Positions 1 through 9,351 are shown, counted from the first letter of the stretch. The stretch is DNA of 64,000 nt from an uncultured Lachnospiraceae bacterium (GCA_944381475.1 CALWLH010000033.1:1-64000), one strand, 5' to 3'. Translations and numbers: made by a program. Notes: generated by a model not told the origin, from the sequence alone.

Positions 1-25
1 AGATTCCTTCCCCCTACCCGATCAC

Positions 26-125
26 CGCGATACCTCGCTCATCTCGCGGCATTGCCGCTCGATGACCGTTGCCCGTCGGATGCCCGCTCGTGCAAGCACA
101 GCGGTCGCCCTCCGGGCGTATCGCG
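26..125. repeat. GC-rich segment with terminal inverted repeat downstream of the ribosomal cluster
   Basis: Bases 26-33 (CGCGATAC) are the reverse complement of 118-125, enclosing a GC-rich stretch with smaller internal inverted segments. There is no open frame I believe in. The right arm is also the post-terminator motif (minus strand GCGATACGCCC) found after three other terminators in this window. Whether the segment is a structured RNA or a mobile-repeat relic cannot be told from the sequence alone. Confidence 0.45.
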
Positions 126-127
126 CA

Positions 128-162
128 TAAAACAAAGGGGCAAGCACCAATATGCTTACCCC
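128..162 (-). terminator. Intrinsic terminator of the ribosomal protein cluster (after rplQ)
   Basis: The arms at 153-162 and 137-146 form a stem of about 10 bp (one G-U pair). On the minus strand a T-rich tract (TTTGTTTTAT) follows. It lies 22 bases after the rplQ stop. The T-tract runs straight into the motif GCGCGATACGCCC, which also follows the terminators at 5.83, 31.34 and 62.36 kb. Confidence 0.8.
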
Positions 163-183
163 TCTTTTTACACACGCTGTAAA

Positions 184-720
184 TTATACCAGCTCAAGCA
201 ATACTTCCATGGCTGCATCGCCCTTGCGCTGACCGATCTTTACGATACGGGTATAACCGCCATTGCGGTTTACATACTTGGGAGCGATCTCATCAAACAT
301 CTTTGCGGGCATATCGATGGCCTTAGTGCCCTTCTTCTTTCCTGCTGCCTCAGCGGGAACATAGGTAACGCCGTAAAATGTCTGAAGCATCTTTCTTCTT
401 GCATTCAGTCTGGACGGCATGTCCTTCTTGATGGTCTTCTCGATGGTATCATATACAGTGACCCTCTTGCCGTCTACAACTTCCTTTACTCTCTTGCCAT
501 CCTTATCCTTGCGGGCAACCTTTGTGGAAACGGCTACCTCCTCGAAGTTATCCTTCTCCTTGACTGCAAGGGCAATCAGGCCTTCGGCAATCTTCTGCAC
601 TTCCTTAGCCTTTGCCTCGGTCGTTACAATCTTACCGTGATATAACAGGTTTGTCACCTGGTTTCTAAGTAAAGCCTTTCTCTGAGCAGATGTTCTGCTA
701 AGCTTTCTATAACCTGCCAT
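184..720 (-). CDS. rplQ: 50S ribosomal protein L17
   Basis: L17 of the large subunit and last gene of the cluster. The N-terminus ([20 protein letters not shown]) is the classical L17 start, and the C-terminus has the usual [14 protein letters not shown] ending. At 178 residues it is longer than the 115-130 of most bacterial L17. The extra length is a charged Lys/Asp-rich insert around residues 70-145, which I believe is common in Lachnospiraceae L17. The start is set by GGAGG nine bases upstream of ATG 720. It lies 40 bases after rpoA and ahead of the terminator at 128-162. Confidence 0.97.
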   Translation of the reverse strand: MAGYRKLSRTSAQRKALLRNQVTNLLYHGKIVTTEAKAKEVQKIAEGLIALAVKEKDNFEEVAVSTKVARKDKDGKRVKEVVDGKRVTVYDTIEKTIKKDMPSRLNARRKMLQTFYGVTYVPAEAAGKKKGTKAIDMPAKMFDEIAPKYVNRNGGYTRIVKIGQRKGDAAMEVLLELV

Positions 721-760
721 TTATTTTCACCTCCATGTAATAACACGCATTTGAGATTTA

Positions 761-1747
761 TTACTGTTCGTTTCCCTGATTAAGCTGCAGTCCCAGATTC
801 TTCAGCTTCAGGAGAACCTCTTCCAATGACTTCCGGCCAAGATTTCTCACCTTCATCATATCCTCCGGCGTTCTGTTTACCAGCTCCTCAACAGTATTGA
901 TACCGGCACGCTTCAGACAATTGTATGCACGAACAGAGAGCTCCAGCTCGTCAATGTTCATGTTGAGAACCTTACCCTTTTCGTCATCCTTTTTGTCAAT
1001 CATGACATCAACTGACTTCGCATTCTCTGAGAGATCAATGAACAGATTTAAGTGCTCGCTCATTACCTTTGCCGCAAGGCTTACCGCCTCGTCAGGAGCA
1101 AGCGTTCCGTTCGTATACACATCCAGGGTCAGCTTATCGTAATCTGTCACCTGGCCGACACGGGTATTCTCCACCGTCATATTTACGCGCTCTACTGGCG
1201 TATAAATGGAATCGATGGGAATATTGCCAATCGCTGCATCGGGATTCTTGTTCTTGTCAGCGCTGACATAGCCTCTGCCGCGTGTAATCGTCAACTCCAT
1301 ATGGAAATGCACATCCGAACCACTCAGTGTAGCAATCACAGTATCCGGGTTCAAAAACTCAATATCCTCACCGGTTCTGATATTGCGCGCTGTCACGCGT
1401 CCGTCAGGAGGAAACTCGCCGGGATTGATGCTGGAATCAAAATCGATGAATCCCATCTTTGCATCATCAGTCTCGCTGTTATCACGCACAGCAAGGCTCT
1501 TGATGTTCATGATAATCTCGGTTACATCTTCCTTTACGCCGGGAATTGAACTAAACTCATGACTAACCTTATCAATCTTTACCTGACTGACAGCACATCC
1601 AGGAAGGGAAGAAAGCATAATTCTTCTAAGGGAATTTCCCAATGTAGTTCCATAACCTCTCTCCAGGGGTTCAACAACAAACTTACCATATCTCTTGTCA
1701 TCAGAGAACTCAGCGACCTCAATCTTTGGCTTTTGAAAATCCAACAT
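761..1747 (-). CDS. rpoA: DNA-directed RNA polymerase subunit alpha
   Basis: The alpha subunit of RNA polymerase; it dimerises to nucleate core assembly, and its C-terminal domain contacts UP elements and activators. The 328 residues show the N-terminal assembly domain ([20 protein letters not shown] near residues 32-51) and a C-terminal domain with the two helix-hairpin-helix segments ([13 protein letters not shown] and [11 protein letters not shown], residues about 270-315). It is slightly longer than the 314-residue Bacillus protein. AGGAGG precedes the ATG. The usual alpha-operon position between rpsD and rplQ supports the call. Confidence 0.98.
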   Translation of the reverse strand: MLDFQKPKIEVAEFSDDKRYGKFVVEPLERGYGTTLGNSLRRIMLSSLPGCAVSQVKIDKVSHEFSSIPGVKEDVTEIIMNIKSLAVRDNSETDDAKMGFIDFDSSINPGEFPPDGRVTARNIRTGEDIEFLNPDTVIATLSGSDVHFHMELTITRGRGYVSADKNKNPDAAIGNIPIDSIYTPVERVNMTVENTRVGQVTDYDKLTLDVYTNGTLAPDEAVSLAAKVMSEHLNLFIDLSENAKSVDVMIDKKDDEKGKVLNMNIDELELSVRAYNCLKRAGINTVEELVNRTPEDMMKVRNLGRKSLEEVLLKLKNLGLQLNQGNEQ

Positions 1748-1918
1748 AAATTATACGCCCCTCCTATGGCTGGAATTCGATATTTGGATGAAAACCATCC
1801 TGCTTTCCCCACTTACTATCAATAGCGCAGAAAATCCGCAGCATGCTCCAAAGCAGCGGGCTGCATAGGATCGCCCGCCAACAGGCAAGCTGCAGGTTTT
1901 TCTGTAGACTATAAATAA

Positions 1919-2515
1919 TTATTTGGAGTACAACTCGACGATCAACACATCGTTTACAGGGACATCGATCATCTCCCTGGTAGGGAACTGCTTTACTGTA
2001 CCTGTAAAGGTATCCTTGCCGCCTTCTAACCACTCAGGAACAATTCTGCCCGCTGTTACCTCAACAACATCCTTGTACAACTGGCTCTCCTGTGCTTTCT
2101 CCTTCACGGCAATCACATCGCCGACGCTGATCAGATAAGAAGGGATATTGATCACCTTGCCATTGACAGTGATATGCTTATGATCAACCATCTGTCTTGC
2201 TTCCATTCTTGTTCTTGCCAGACCAAGTCTGAAAACAACATTATCCAGTCTGCGCTCTAACAGAATCATCAGATTGTCGCCGACTGTACCCTGTCTCATT
2301 CTGCTTGCCTTCTTATAGTAATTTCTAAAGGGCTTCTCCAATACGCCATAGATGAATTTAGCCTTCTGCTTTTCACGAAGCTGCAGGCCATATTCGCTGA
2401 TCTTTCTGTTTGCTCTCTTCAGTGTTCTATTGGACTTCTTATCAATTCCTAAAAATCCCGGTTCCAGGTCCAAAGATCTGCATCTTTTTAATACGGGAAC
2501 TCTATTTACTGCCAC
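1919..2515 (-). CDS. rpsD: 30S ribosomal protein S4
   Basis: S4 is a primary 16S rRNA binder that nucleates 30S assembly. The protein carries the S4 RNA-binding domain (RMEARQMVDHKHITVNGKVI). It lacks the N-terminal zinc cysteines, so it is the zinc-independent form. I start it at GTG 2515, giving MAVNRVPVLKRC and 198 residues; the GTG at 2524 lies inside the ribosome binding site AGGAGGTG and is unlikely to be used. About 170 bases separate it from rpoA; that gap contains weak inverted segments but no gene. Confidence 0.96.
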   Translation of the reverse strand: MAVNRVPVLKRCRSLDLEPGFLGIDKKSNRTLKRANRKISEYGLQLREKQKAKFIYGVLEKPFRNYYKKASRMRQGTVGDNLMILLERRLDNVVFRLGLARTRMEARQMVDHKHITVNGKVINIPSYLISVGDVIAVKEKAQESQLYKDVVEVTAGRIVPEWLEGGKDTFTGTVKQFPTREMIDVPVNDVLIVELYSK

Positions 2516-2530
2516 TGTTAGCACCTCCTA

Positions 2531-2929
2531 TTAAACTCTTCTACGCTTGGGTGGACGACATCCATTGTGCGGTACAGGTGTTACATCACGAATACTGGTA
2601 ACCTCCAGCCCTGCTGCTGCTAACGCACGGATTGCTGCCTCTCTTCCTGAGCCAGGTCCCTTTACGAATACATCTACTGACTTCAATCCGTGGATTAAAG
2701 CTGCCTTGGTTGCAGTTTCAGCTGCCATCTGAGCTGCATAAGGAGTAGATTTTCTTGAACCTTTAAAACCCAGACCACCGGCACTTGCCCAAGAAAGAGC
2801 AGTTCCCTGTGTATCCGTCAACGTCACGATCGTGTTGTTGAAGGATGCCTGAATATGTGCCTGTCCTCGTTCAACGTTTTTCTTGACACGCTTCTTTGTC
2901 ACCTTTTTTGCTGACGCATTCTTTGCCAT
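2531..2929 (-). CDS. rpsK: 30S ribosomal protein S11
   Basis: S11 forms part of the 30S platform near the mRNA exit. The 132 residues have the conserved core ([34 protein letters not shown]) and the basic C-terminus [11 protein letters not shown]. The N-terminal 20 residues are Lys-rich, as in Firmicutes. It lies between rpsM and rpsD with short spacers, the standard alpha-operon order. Confidence 0.97.
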   Translation of the reverse strand: MAKNASAKKVTKKRVKKNVERGQAHIQASFNNTIVTLTDTQGTALSWASAGGLGFKGSRKSTPYAAQMAAETATKAALIHGLKSVDVFVKGPGSGREAAIRALAAAGLEVTSIRDVTPVPHNGCRPPKRRRV

Positions 2930-2988
2930 GTTAAAACTAACCTCCCTTATGGGTTCCTTTCAATCAATGATTAATTCTTAATAGTCAA

Positions 2989-3357
2989 TTATTTCTTCTT
3001 ATTCGCTACTGTCTTCTTAGGACCCTTGCGTGTTCTTGCGTTGGTCTTTGTCTTCTGACCACGAACAGGCAGACCCTTTCTGTGGCGAATTCCTCTATAG
3101 CATCCAATCTCCTGAAGGGTCTTGATATTGGAAGCAACCTCACGTCTTAAATCACCCTCTACCATATACTCTGAATCGATGACGTCACGAAGACGCGCAA
3201 CCTCCTCATCGGTCAGGTCCTTCACGCGAGTGTCAGGATTTACATTCGCCTTGGCAAGGATCTTGTTTGCGCTTACTCTGCCGATACCATAGATGTAAGT
3301 CAAACCGATCTCTACACGCTTTTCCCTTGGTAAATCAACACCTGAAATACGAGCCAT
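2989..3357 (-). CDS. rpsM: 30S ribosomal protein S13
   Basis: S13 sits in the 30S head and bridges to the 50S subunit and the P-site tRNA. The 122 residues begin [20 protein letters not shown], contain the helix-two-turn-helix segment ([14 protein letters not shown]) and end in the basic tail [21 protein letters not shown]-type site lies upstream. The 186 bases separating it from rpmJ contain the hairpin at 3434-3454. Confidence 0.97.
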   Translation of the reverse strand: MARISGVDLPREKRVEIGLTYIYGIGRVSANKILAKANVNPDTRVKDLTDEEVARLRDVIDSEYMVEGDLRREVASNIKTLQEIGCYRGIRHRKGLPVRGQKTKTNARTRKGPKKTVANKKK

Positions 3358-3433
3358 GTGTGTCTAGCACCTCCATCGTTAAAAATAAAAAATACAGTTC
3401 TTTTTGCCGGAAATGACACCGTCAAAATACGCC

Positions 3434-3454
3434 TTCGCGATATTCTATCGCGAA
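3434..3454 (-). other. Perfect 9-bp hairpin in the rpmJ-rpsM gap
   Basis: Arms TTCGCGATA and TATCGCGAA (3-base loop) lie in an otherwise gene-free 186-base gap. On the minus strand it is followed by GGCGTATTTTG, too poor a T-run for a confident terminator. It could be an mRNA processing or stability hairpin, or a weak attenuator before rpsM. Confidence 0.5.
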
Positions 3455-3543
3455 AGCTGTTATATCAATCAGTATGTTTTGTCATACTGCAGCCGCACTT
3501 GATACTACTTTGAGCCGGATGGCTCACCTTTTTGTGAAAAGAC

Positions 3544-3657
3544 TTAGCCCTGTCTCTGCTTGTGCTTGGGATTCTCGCAGATCACCCGGATACAGCCCTT
3601 TCTCTTGATTACCTTGCACTTTTCGCACATAGGCTTCACGGATACTCGAACCTTCAC
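3544..3657 (-). CDS. rpmJ: 50S ribosomal protein L36 (zinc-binding form)
   Basis: L36 is a tiny protein of the large subunit. Translating the minus strand from GTG 3657 gives 37 residues beginning [14 protein letters not shown] and ending PKHKQRQG, a textbook L36. The zinc ligands Cys11, Cys14, Cys27 and His32 are all present. GAGGAGG lies about 6-8 bases upstream of the GTG. It sits between infA and rpsM, the normal place for it. Confidence 0.95.
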   Translation of the reverse strand: MKVRVSVKPMCEKCKVIKRKGCIRVICENPKHKQRQG

Positions 3658-3790
3658 AGTACATCCTCCTCTCTATCCGCATGTTTCTCTTTTAAAACTG
3701 TGGATACTAAGCTTATTTTACAGAACAGCGTCATACATCATAGCACTAAATACAACCATTTGTCAAGCAACATTTTACAAAATTGTGGAA

Positions 3791-4009
3791 TTACTTGTCA
3801 CGCCAGATGATTCTGCCCTTTGACAGATCGTAGGGAGAAAGCTCAATGGTTACCTTGTCGCCGGGAAGAATACGGATGAAGTTCATTCTCAGCTTTCCGC
3901 TGATATGCGCAAGCACCCTATGGCCATTCTCCAGTTCAACCTGAAACATAGCGTTCGGCAGCTTTTCAACCACCGTTCCTTCGATTTCAATTACATCTGC
4001 TTTAGACAT
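3791..4009 (-). CDS. infA: Translation initiation factor IF-1
   Basis: IF-1 is a single OB-fold protein that occupies the ribosomal A site during initiation. The 72 residues ([20 protein letters not shown] at the start, GRIIWRDK at the end) have the normal length and ends. The ORF begins within the last codons of the upstream KOW-domain gene (8-base overlap), with AAGGAG inside that gene's tail, suggesting translational coupling. Confidence 0.98.
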   Translation of the reverse strand: MSKADVIEIEGTVVEKLPNAMFQVELENGHRVLAHISGKLRMNFIRILPGDKVTIELSPYDLSKGRIIWRDK

Positions 4010-4271
4010 TACATTCTCCTTTTAATATACGAATTGCATATACCAGATCTGAATCCGTCGCACGACCGGAAACAATTTTGTCACTAACCTCCGGAACAGA
4101 AGCATGCTTCAGCTGCACATGCTTCTTATTTTTGAATTTCGGTTTTTCTATCGTCCTGAATTTCCCGTCCGCAAGTTTTAACCTGTCTCCGGCTTCCTCC
4201 AGGATGAGATAAGCCCGGCCGGCATCGTGCCCGGCCAGCGCAAAAACCAATTCACCTGCTTTATATACCAT
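4002..4271 (-). CDS. KOW-domain (L14e-like) RNA-binding protein
   Basis: A small basic protein with an N-terminal KOW-type SH3 barrel ([20 protein letters not shown]) and a Lys-rich middle ([11 protein letters not shown]). This matches the KOW-domain RNA-binding proteins (COG2163-like) encoded between map and infA in many Clostridia. Its exact job is not established; ribosome association is likely from the family and position. I prefer ATG 4271, which has GAGGA seven bases upstream. An in-frame ATG at 4304, abutting the map stop, would add 11 residues. Confidence 0.8.
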   Translation of the reverse strand: MVYKAGELVFALAGHDAGRAYLILEEAGDRLKLADGKFRTIEKPKFKNKKHVQLKHASVPEVSDKIVSGRATDSDLVYAIRILKGECNV

Positions 4272-4304
4272 TAAGTCTTCCTCTTTAAACCGCAGATCCT
4301 TCAT

Positions 4305-5054
4305 CTAACCTTCAGAAAGTATCTCAGGCTCCCCATCCGTGATTAAAATAGTGTTTTCATAATGTGCCGAAGGGGAACGGTCTGCTGATACCACAGTCCA
4401 GTCATCCACCCATTCCACTCTGCAGGTTCCCATATTCAGCATGGGCTCCACAGCCAGCGTCATGCCTGCTTTTAGAAGTATGCCCTTGCCAATGACCTTG
4501 TAGTTGGGAATGACCGGATCCTCATGAAGCTTTTTCCCGATACCGTGGCCCGTGAGCTCTCTCACCACACCGTACCCCAAGCGCTCCGCATATGCCCCGA
4601 TGGCAGTGGAAATATCATGAAGATGATTACCCGCTCTTGCCATCCTGACTCCCATATAAAAGGCCTCTTTCGTGACGTCCATGAGCTTTTGCTTCTCAGG
4701 CGATATTTTTCCTACGCCATGGGTTCTGGCTGCATCAGAATGATAACCCTTATAAATCACACCGGCATCAATGCTTACGATATCTCCATCGCAAAGGATT
4801 CGATCCTTTCTGGGTATTCCATGCACAACCTCCTCATTGATGGAAATGCAGATGGAATTTGGAAAGCCTTCATAATCCAAAAAGGAAGGAATACATCCAT
4901 AGCTTCTGATGACATCCTCTGCCAGCCGGTCAAGCTCCCAGGTACTAAGCCCTGGCTTGATGGCTTTTTCAAGCTCCTGATGGGTGAGGGCCAGAATCCG
5001 TCCGGCCTCCCTCATCAGCGCAATTTCTTCATCGGTTTTTACAGTTACCGGCAT
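4305..5054 (-). CDS. map: Methionine aminopeptidase, type I
   Basis: Removes the N-terminal methionine from nascent proteins. The 249-residue protein has the pita-bread fold signature: the metal-binding Asp pair (DGDIVSIDAGV and SDAARTHGVG), the His in TGHGIGKKLHEDP, and Glu in AVEPMLNMG plus a final ENTILIT. This type lacks the N-terminal zinc extension. It is 15 bases from adk and abuts the next gene, the usual spc-operon arrangement. Confidence 0.97.
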   Translation of the reverse strand: MPVTVKTDEEIALMREAGRILALTHQELEKAIKPGLSTWELDRLAEDVIRSYGCIPSFLDYEGFPNSICISINEEVVHGIPRKDRILCDGDIVSIDAGVIYKGYHSDAARTHGVGKISPEKQKLMDVTKEAFYMGVRMARAGNHLHDISTAIGAYAERLGYGVVRELTGHGIGKKLHEDPVIPNYKVIGKGILLKAGMTLAVEPMLNMGTCRVEWVDDWTVVSADRSPSAHYENTILITDGEPEILSEG

Positions 5055-5069
5055 GACCCATCCTCCAGC

Positions 5070-5714
5070 CTACTGCTCCAGGAGCTTCACGATATCTGCA
5101 AAGACGTCCTTCATATCCTTTGTTCCATCCACTTCCCTTAACACACCCTTTGCGGTGTAGTAGTCGATCAGAGGCTGGGTCTGGGTATGATATACATCCA
5201 GGCGCTTCTTTACTGTTTCCGGCTTATCGTCGTCCCGAAGAATAAGCTCTGCTCCGCAGCGGTCGCAGATTCCCTCCACCTTGGTGGGAATGTGCACAAT
5301 ATGATAGGTGGCGCCGCAGGCTACGCAGGCGCGTCTGCCAGACATACGGTTAATAATGTTTTCATCTGGAACATCCACGTTGATGGCATAGTCGATGGAA
5401 TCTCCCAGCTCTGTCAGCGCCTTGTCGAGAACCTCCGCCTGGGGAATCGTTCTGGGAAAGCCATCCAGAACATAACCATTCTTGCAGTCCTCCTGGGCTA
5501 CTCTGTCCAGCAGAATCTTTACAGTCAGTTCATCCGGCACCAGCTGCCCCTGATCCATATACTTTTTTGCCTCCATGCCGAGCGCTGTTCCATTCTTGAT
5601 ATTCGCACGGAAGATATCGCCTGTGGATACATGAGGAATGGAATACTTGTCTGCAATCATCTTGGCCTGTGTACCCTTACCGGCGCCAGGCGCCCCCAAC
5701 ATAATAATCTTCAT
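5070..5714 (-). CDS. adk: Adenylate kinase with zinc-binding lid
   Basis: Interconverts ATP + AMP and 2 ADP. The 214 residues start [20 protein letters not shown], with the P-loop GAPGAGKG at residues 7-14. The lid domain holds two Cys-X2-Cys pairs (CVAC and CDRC), the zinc-stabilised form typical of Gram-positives. I use ATG 5714; the open frame extends 15 codons upstream without a convincing start. Its leader carries the inverted repeat at 5746-5783, and a terminator separates it from secY, so adk probably has its own promoter. Confidence 0.96.
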   Translation of the reverse strand: MKIIMLGAPGAGKGTQAKMIADKYSIPHVSTGDIFRANIKNGTALGMEAKKYMDQGQLVPDELTVKILLDRVAQEDCKNGYVLDGFPRTIPQAEVLDKALTELGDSIDYAINVDVPDENIINRMSGRRACVACGATYHIVHIPTKVEGICDRCGAELILRDDDKPETVKKRLDVYHTQTQPLIDYYTAKGVLREVDGTKDMKDVFADIVKLLEQ

Positions 5715-5745
5715 AATCTTGCACGCCCTTTCTATATAATATAAA

Positions 5746-5783
5746 GATGTTGAGGTCAAAAGAAGTTTTGACCCCTGATATCC
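5746..5783 (-). repeat. Dispersed hairpin repeat, copy R1 (adk leader)
   Basis: A perfect 8-bp inverted repeat (GGTCAAAA, loop GAAG, TTTTGACC) flanked by GATGT on one side and CCCTGATATC on the other. The same layout recurs at 20850, 31181, 41279, 51711 and 61125. On the minus strand, TTGACC within the arm plus TATAGA 17 bases later could act as a promoter for adk; this is only an inference. Confidence 0.6.
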
Positions 5784-5833
5784 GTAAACGGAACGTCCGC
5801 TTGCATCACGTCCGCTTGCCGGGCTTATCGCAC

Positions 5834-5866
5834 AAAAACCCTTGAGATCCTGATGGATCCCAGGGG
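5834..5866 (-). terminator. Intrinsic terminator after secY, inside the spc cluster
   Basis: On the minus strand a stem of about 12 positions (CCCCTGGGATCC with GGATCTCAAGGG, one mismatch, one G-U) has the loop ATCA and is followed by TTTTT. It begins 14 bases after the secY stop. The T-run continues into GTGCGATAAGCCCGGC, the post-terminator motif also seen at 114-127, 31315-31330 and 62342-62356. Confidence 0.75.
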
Positions 5867-5879
5867 ATTTGCATGTCTA

Positions 5880-7205
5880 TTAGTTATTTAAGAAGCCTTT
5901 ATAATTCCTTACCAGCATCTGGGACTCAATCTGCTGGAGTGTCTCCAGTACAACACCCACAACAATGATGATGGATGTTCCGCCAAAGGACAGGGACTGG
6001 ATGCCGCTTAAGCCCGAGCAAAGAAGCGGTACGGTACATACGATGGTCAGGCCGATCGCGCCGATAAATACCAGATAGTTCAGGATCTTGGTAAAATATT
6101 CTGCGGTGGGCTTTCCCGGTCTGATTCCTGGAACAGAGCCGCCCTGCTTCTTTATATTCTCCGACACTTCATTAGGATTGAAGGTGATTGATGTATAAAA
6201 GTAAGCAAAGCCAATAATCATCGCTACATACAGGATATATCCAAGGCTTACATACCAGGGGTAGGTGTTATCAGTAAATCTGAACCAGCAGCTGGGACTC
6301 AAAACCTGAAGAATCCGCACAACCACCGTACTCTGGTTTGTAAAAAACTGACCAATGATACTGGGCAGGGACATGAGGGAGGAGGCAAAGATCACCGGGA
6401 TCACTCCTGCAGTATTTACCTTTAAGGGAATACTGGAGCTTTGTCCGCCGATCAGTCTTCTGCCCACTGTCTTCTTTGCGTACATCACCGGTATCTGACG
6501 GGTACCATCCTGGAGATAAATGACAAAGATCATCATGGCAATCATGATTACCAGAATAATGACAATGCTTAAAATCGCCATGGGAACGCTCTTGCCCGTG
6601 ACGAATGCATCACGCAGGGTCACAATATCGCTGGGGATTCCCGACAGAATGTTGACTGTCAGAATAATGGAGATACCGTTTCCAACCCCCTTCTCCGTAA
6701 TACGCTCACCAATCCACATCAGCATGGCTGAGCCTGCTGTGAGGATGATCAGAGTCGTTACGTAATGATGCCACTGGGGGTCAGACCCAAATAAGCCCTG
6801 ACCGCTGAAGCTGAAGCTCATAACCGCAGCCTGTATCAAGGCCAGGCCCACAGTCACATATCTTGTGATTTTTGCGATCTTCTTTCTGCCGTCCTCTCCA
6901 TCCTTCTGCATCTCCTCCAGAGCCGGAATAGCCAGCGTCATGAGCTGCATGATAATGGATGCGGTAATATAAGGTGAAATACTGAGGGCAAAAATAGAGA
7001 ATGCCTCAAATGACCCTCCGGTGATGGAGTTCAAAAAACCGAAGGCATCACTGTTGCTGTTCAACACACTCTGTATTGCTGTATTGTCTGTCCCAGGCAC
7101 AGGGATCTGTGAGCCCAGACGAACAATGATCAGCATCCACAGTGTGTAGAATATTTTTTTTCGCAGTTCTTTCACCTTCAAAGCATTTTGAAGTGTTTTA
7201 AACAT
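5880..7205 (-). CDS. secY: Preprotein translocase subunit SecY
   Basis: Pore-forming subunit of the Sec translocon in the cytoplasmic membrane. The 441 residues give about ten hydrophobic segments; hallmark stretches are LGSQIPVPGTDN after the first helix, ISPYITASIIMQL (helix 2b) and the cytoplasmic loop NPNEVSENIKKQGG. The start codon overlaps the rplO stop by one base (TGATG), implying coupled translation. It is followed by a terminator rather than directly by adk. Confidence 0.98.
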   Translation of the reverse strand: MFKTLQNALKVKELRKKIFYTLWMLIIVRLGSQIPVPGTDNTAIQSVLNSNSDAFGFLNSITGGSFEAFSIFALSISPYITASIIMQLMTLAIPALEEMQKDGEDGRKKIAKITRYVTVGLALIQAAVMSFSFSGQGLFGSDPQWHHYVTTLIILTAGSAMLMWIGERITEKGVGNGISIILTVNILSGIPSDIVTLRDAFVTGKSVPMAILSIVIILVIMIAMMIFVIYLQDGTRQIPVMYAKKTVGRRLIGGQSSSIPLKVNTAGVIPVIFASSLMSLPSIIGQFFTNQSTVVVRILQVLSPSCWFRFTDNTYPWYVSLGYILYVAMIIGFAYFYTSITFNPNEVSENIKKQGGSVPGIRPGKPTAEYFTKILNYLVFIGAIGLTIVCTVPLLCSGLSGIQSLSFGGTSIIIVVGVVLETLQQIESQMLVRNYKGFLNN

Positions 7206-7648
7206 CAGATCACCTCTGCACTTCCTCCAAGAGCCTCAATCTTTGCCTTTGCACCAGCGCTGAATGCATTGACCTTTACGTTAAGCTTCTTGGTTAATTC
7301 TCCATTACCAAGCACCTTCACGCCATCCTTGGGGTTTTTGATAATACCCTTCTCAAGTAAGGCCTTTACGGTAACCTCGTCGCCGTCATTAAAGCTCTCA
7401 AGGGCGCTAACGTTGATTGTCTCGATATCCTTTGTATTGATATTGGTGAATCCTCTCTTAGGGATACGTCTGTATAAAGGCATCTGACCGCCCTCAAAGC
7501 CGGGTCTGATGCTGCCTCCGGAACGTGCCTTCTGACCCTTATGTCCCTTACCAGCTGTCTTGCCGTTACCAGAACCGTGTCCCCGTCCTCTTCTGAAGTT
7601 ATCGCTGTGAACGGACCCTTCCGCAGGTGTTAAATTAGATAAGTCCAT
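7205..7648 (-). CDS. rplO: 50S ribosomal protein L15
   Basis: A late-assembly protein of the large subunit. It begins [12 protein letters not shown], followed by the Gly/Arg-rich segment [20 protein letters not shown] that threads into 23S rRNA. I choose ATG 7648 (147 residues), with AGGAGG seven bases upstream; the GTG three codons earlier lies within that binding site. It overlaps secY by one base. Confidence 0.96.
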   Translation of the reverse strand: MDLSNLTPAEGSVHSDNFRRGRGHGSGNGKTAGKGHKGQKARSGGSIRPGFEGGQMPLYRRIPKRGFTNINTKDIETINVSALESFNDGDEVTVKALLEKGIIKNPKDGVKVLGNGELTKKLNVKVNAFSAGAKAKIEALGGSAEVI

Positions 7649-7669
7649 CTTACGCACCTCCTCTATATA

Positions 7670-7849
7670 TTAGATCTCTTCGACCTTTACTAAATGTCTG
7701 ACCTTTGCAAGCATACCTCTCATTGCTTCATTGTCCGGGTATTCCTTGGTCTGGTTCAGTTTTCTTAAACCAAGCGCCTCAACAGTTGCCTTGTTCTTCG
7801 GAACAGCGCCAATGGGCGACTTTACTAACGTAACCTTCAACTTTGCCAT
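7670..7849 (-). CDS. rpmD: 50S ribosomal protein L30
   Basis: A small protein of the large subunit. The 59 residues ([20 protein letters not shown] at the start, HLVKVEEI at the end) match the short bacterial L30. ATG 7849 is chosen because AGGAG lies six bases upstream; the ATG two codons earlier overlaps that site. It is tightly packed between rpsE and rplO. Confidence 0.95.
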   Translation of the reverse strand: MAKLKVTLVKSPIGAVPKNKATVEALGLRKLNQTKEYPDNEAMRGMLAKVRHLVKVEEI

Positions 7850-7862
7850 GATCATCTCCTCC

Positions 7863-8372
7863 TTAAGCCAAGACTTCCTCTACAGACTTGCCGCGAAGTT
7901 TTGCAACCTGCTCAGGGGTCTTTAACTGCTGCAGACCTGCAAGAGTAGCAAGAACAACGTTCTGCTTGTTGTTGGAGCCCAGAGACTTGGTACGTACATT
8001 CTTCACACCTGCCAGTTCAAGCACTGCACGGGCAGCACCGCCAGCGATGATACCTGTACCACCGGGAGCTCTCTTTAACAGCACAGATGCGCTTCCAAAC
8101 TTTCCTATATAATCATGAGGGATGGAGGAATTCTCATCTAACGGAATCTCGATGAGGTTCTTCATAGCGCTTTCCTTGCCCTTGCGGATCGCCTCCGGAA
8201 TCTCGGTGGCCTTGCCAAGACCAGCGCCCACATGTCCGTTCTTATCTCCTACGATTACTAAGGCAGTAAATCTCATGGTACGGCCACCCTTAACGGTCTT
8301 GGATACACGCTTAATGGCAAATACCTTATCTTCCAGTTCAAACTGGCTAGGATCGATAATTGTTCGCTTCAT
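7863..8372 (-). CDS. rpsE: 30S ribosomal protein S5
   Basis: S5 contributes to decoding fidelity and the mRNA entry helicase. The 169 residues contain the double-stranded RNA-binding-like N-domain ([20 protein letters not shown]) and the C-terminal S5 domain ([20 protein letters not shown]). Length and ends are normal. It lies 14 bases after rplR. Confidence 0.98.
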   Translation of the reverse strand: MKRTIIDPSQFELEDKVFAIKRVSKTVKGGRTMRFTALVIVGDKNGHVGAGLGKATEIPEAIRKGKESAMKNLIEIPLDENSSIPHDYIGKFGSASVLLKRAPGGTGIIAGGAARAVLELAGVKNVRTKSLGSNNKQNVVLATLAGLQQLKTPEQVAKLRGKSVEEVLA

Positions 8373-8386
8373 GTTTCTCCTCCCAA

Positions 8387-8755
8387 CTAGAATACCAGAC
8401 CAGCTTCACGCGCTGCATCTGCTAATGCCTTAATCTTACCCTGATATATAAATGCGCCTCTGTCGAATACGCCGTCCGTGATACCTGCCTCAACGGCCTT
8501 CTTGCCGATTACTGTACCCAAATACGCTGCTGCTGCCACATCATTGGTCTTCTCCAACTGAGACTTGACATCCTTCTGAAGAGTGGAGGCTGCAATCAGT
8601 GTCTTGCCTTCTGTATCGTCAATAATCTGTGCATACATATGATAAAAGAAAAAGAAAACAGCAAGACGCGGTCTCTGTGCAGTACCAACAATGTGTCTGC
8701 GAATTCTTCTGTGCTTCTCCTGACGAACTTCAATTCTGGATACGTTGCTAACCAT
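8387..8755 (-). CDS. rplR: 50S ribosomal protein L18 with an unusual aromatic substitution
   Basis: L18 binds 5S rRNA and anchors it to the large subunit. The 122 residues align well at both ends ([39 protein letters not shown]). Residues 35-38, where L18 normally has a polar Arg-Ser-x-x after the conserved Phe, read Phe-Phe-Phe-Tyr (bases 8642-8653, a pyrimidine-rich run on the coding strand). The reading frame is intact, so this is a block substitution and not a frameshift. It could be real or a sequence error. Confidence 0.93.
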   Translation of the reverse strand: MVSNVSRIEVRQEKHRRIRRHIVGTAQRPRLAVFFFFYHMYAQIIDDTEGKTLIAASTLQKDVKSQLEKTNDVAAAAYLGTVIGKKAVEAGITDGVFDRGAFIYQGKIKALADAAREAGLVF

Positions 8756-8773
8756 TGTCTCTCACTCCTCTCC

Positions 8774-9316
8774 TTATTTCTTACCGGTCTTTCCAACCTT
8801 ACGTCTGATGGTCTCATCAGCATACTTGATACCCTTGCCCTTGTAAGGCTCAGGCAGTCTCTTGGTTCTGATCTCCGCTGCGTACTGACCAACCTTCTCC
8901 TTGTCAATACCCTTGACAATGATGACATTCTGACCATCCAGAACCGTCTCGATGCCTTCAGGATCTGTCATCTCCACCGGATGGGAATACCCCAGAGAAA
9001 GAACCAGCTTCTTACCCTGCTTTGCAGCTCTGTAACCGACGCCGTTAACCTCCAGCTTCTTCTCATAGCCCTCGGTAACGCCCACAACCATGTTGTGTAC
9101 CAGCGTTCTGGTTAAGCCGTGCAGAGACTTCATTTTCTTCAGATCATTGGGTCTGGATACGGTGATCACACCATCCTCCAGCTTAATCTCCATTTCCGCA
9201 GGCAGCACTCTCTCCAGTGTTCCCTTAGGACCCTTTACAGTCACTTTATTATTTTCTGCGATATCTACAGTCACACCTGCAGGTACAGCGATGGGCAATT
9301 TTCCAATACGTGACAT
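8774..9316 (-). CDS. rplF: 50S ribosomal protein L6
   Basis: L6 lies near the factor-binding site of the large subunit. The 180 residues have the two duplicated L6 domains, the start [15 protein letters not shown] and the C-terminal signature [14 protein letters not shown]. Length is standard. A GGAGG-type site precedes the ATG, and it lies between rpsH and rplR. Confidence 0.98.
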   Translation of the reverse strand: MSRIGKLPIAVPAGVTVDIAENNKVTVKGPKGTLERVLPAEMEIKLEDGVITVSRPNDLKKMKSLHGLTRTLVHNMVVGVTEGYEKKLEVNGVGYRAAKQGKKLVLSLGYSHPVEMTDPEGIETVLDGQNVIIVKGIDKEKVGQYAAEIRTKRLPEPYKGKGIKYADETIRRKVGKTGKK

Positions 9317-9351
9317 TTGCCATTCCTCCTAAATAATCTATCAAACAATCT

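Noticed and set aside
4524..5141. 205-residue plus-strand open frame opposite map
   Set aside because: Antisense to map with all its metal ligands; composition is not protein-like.
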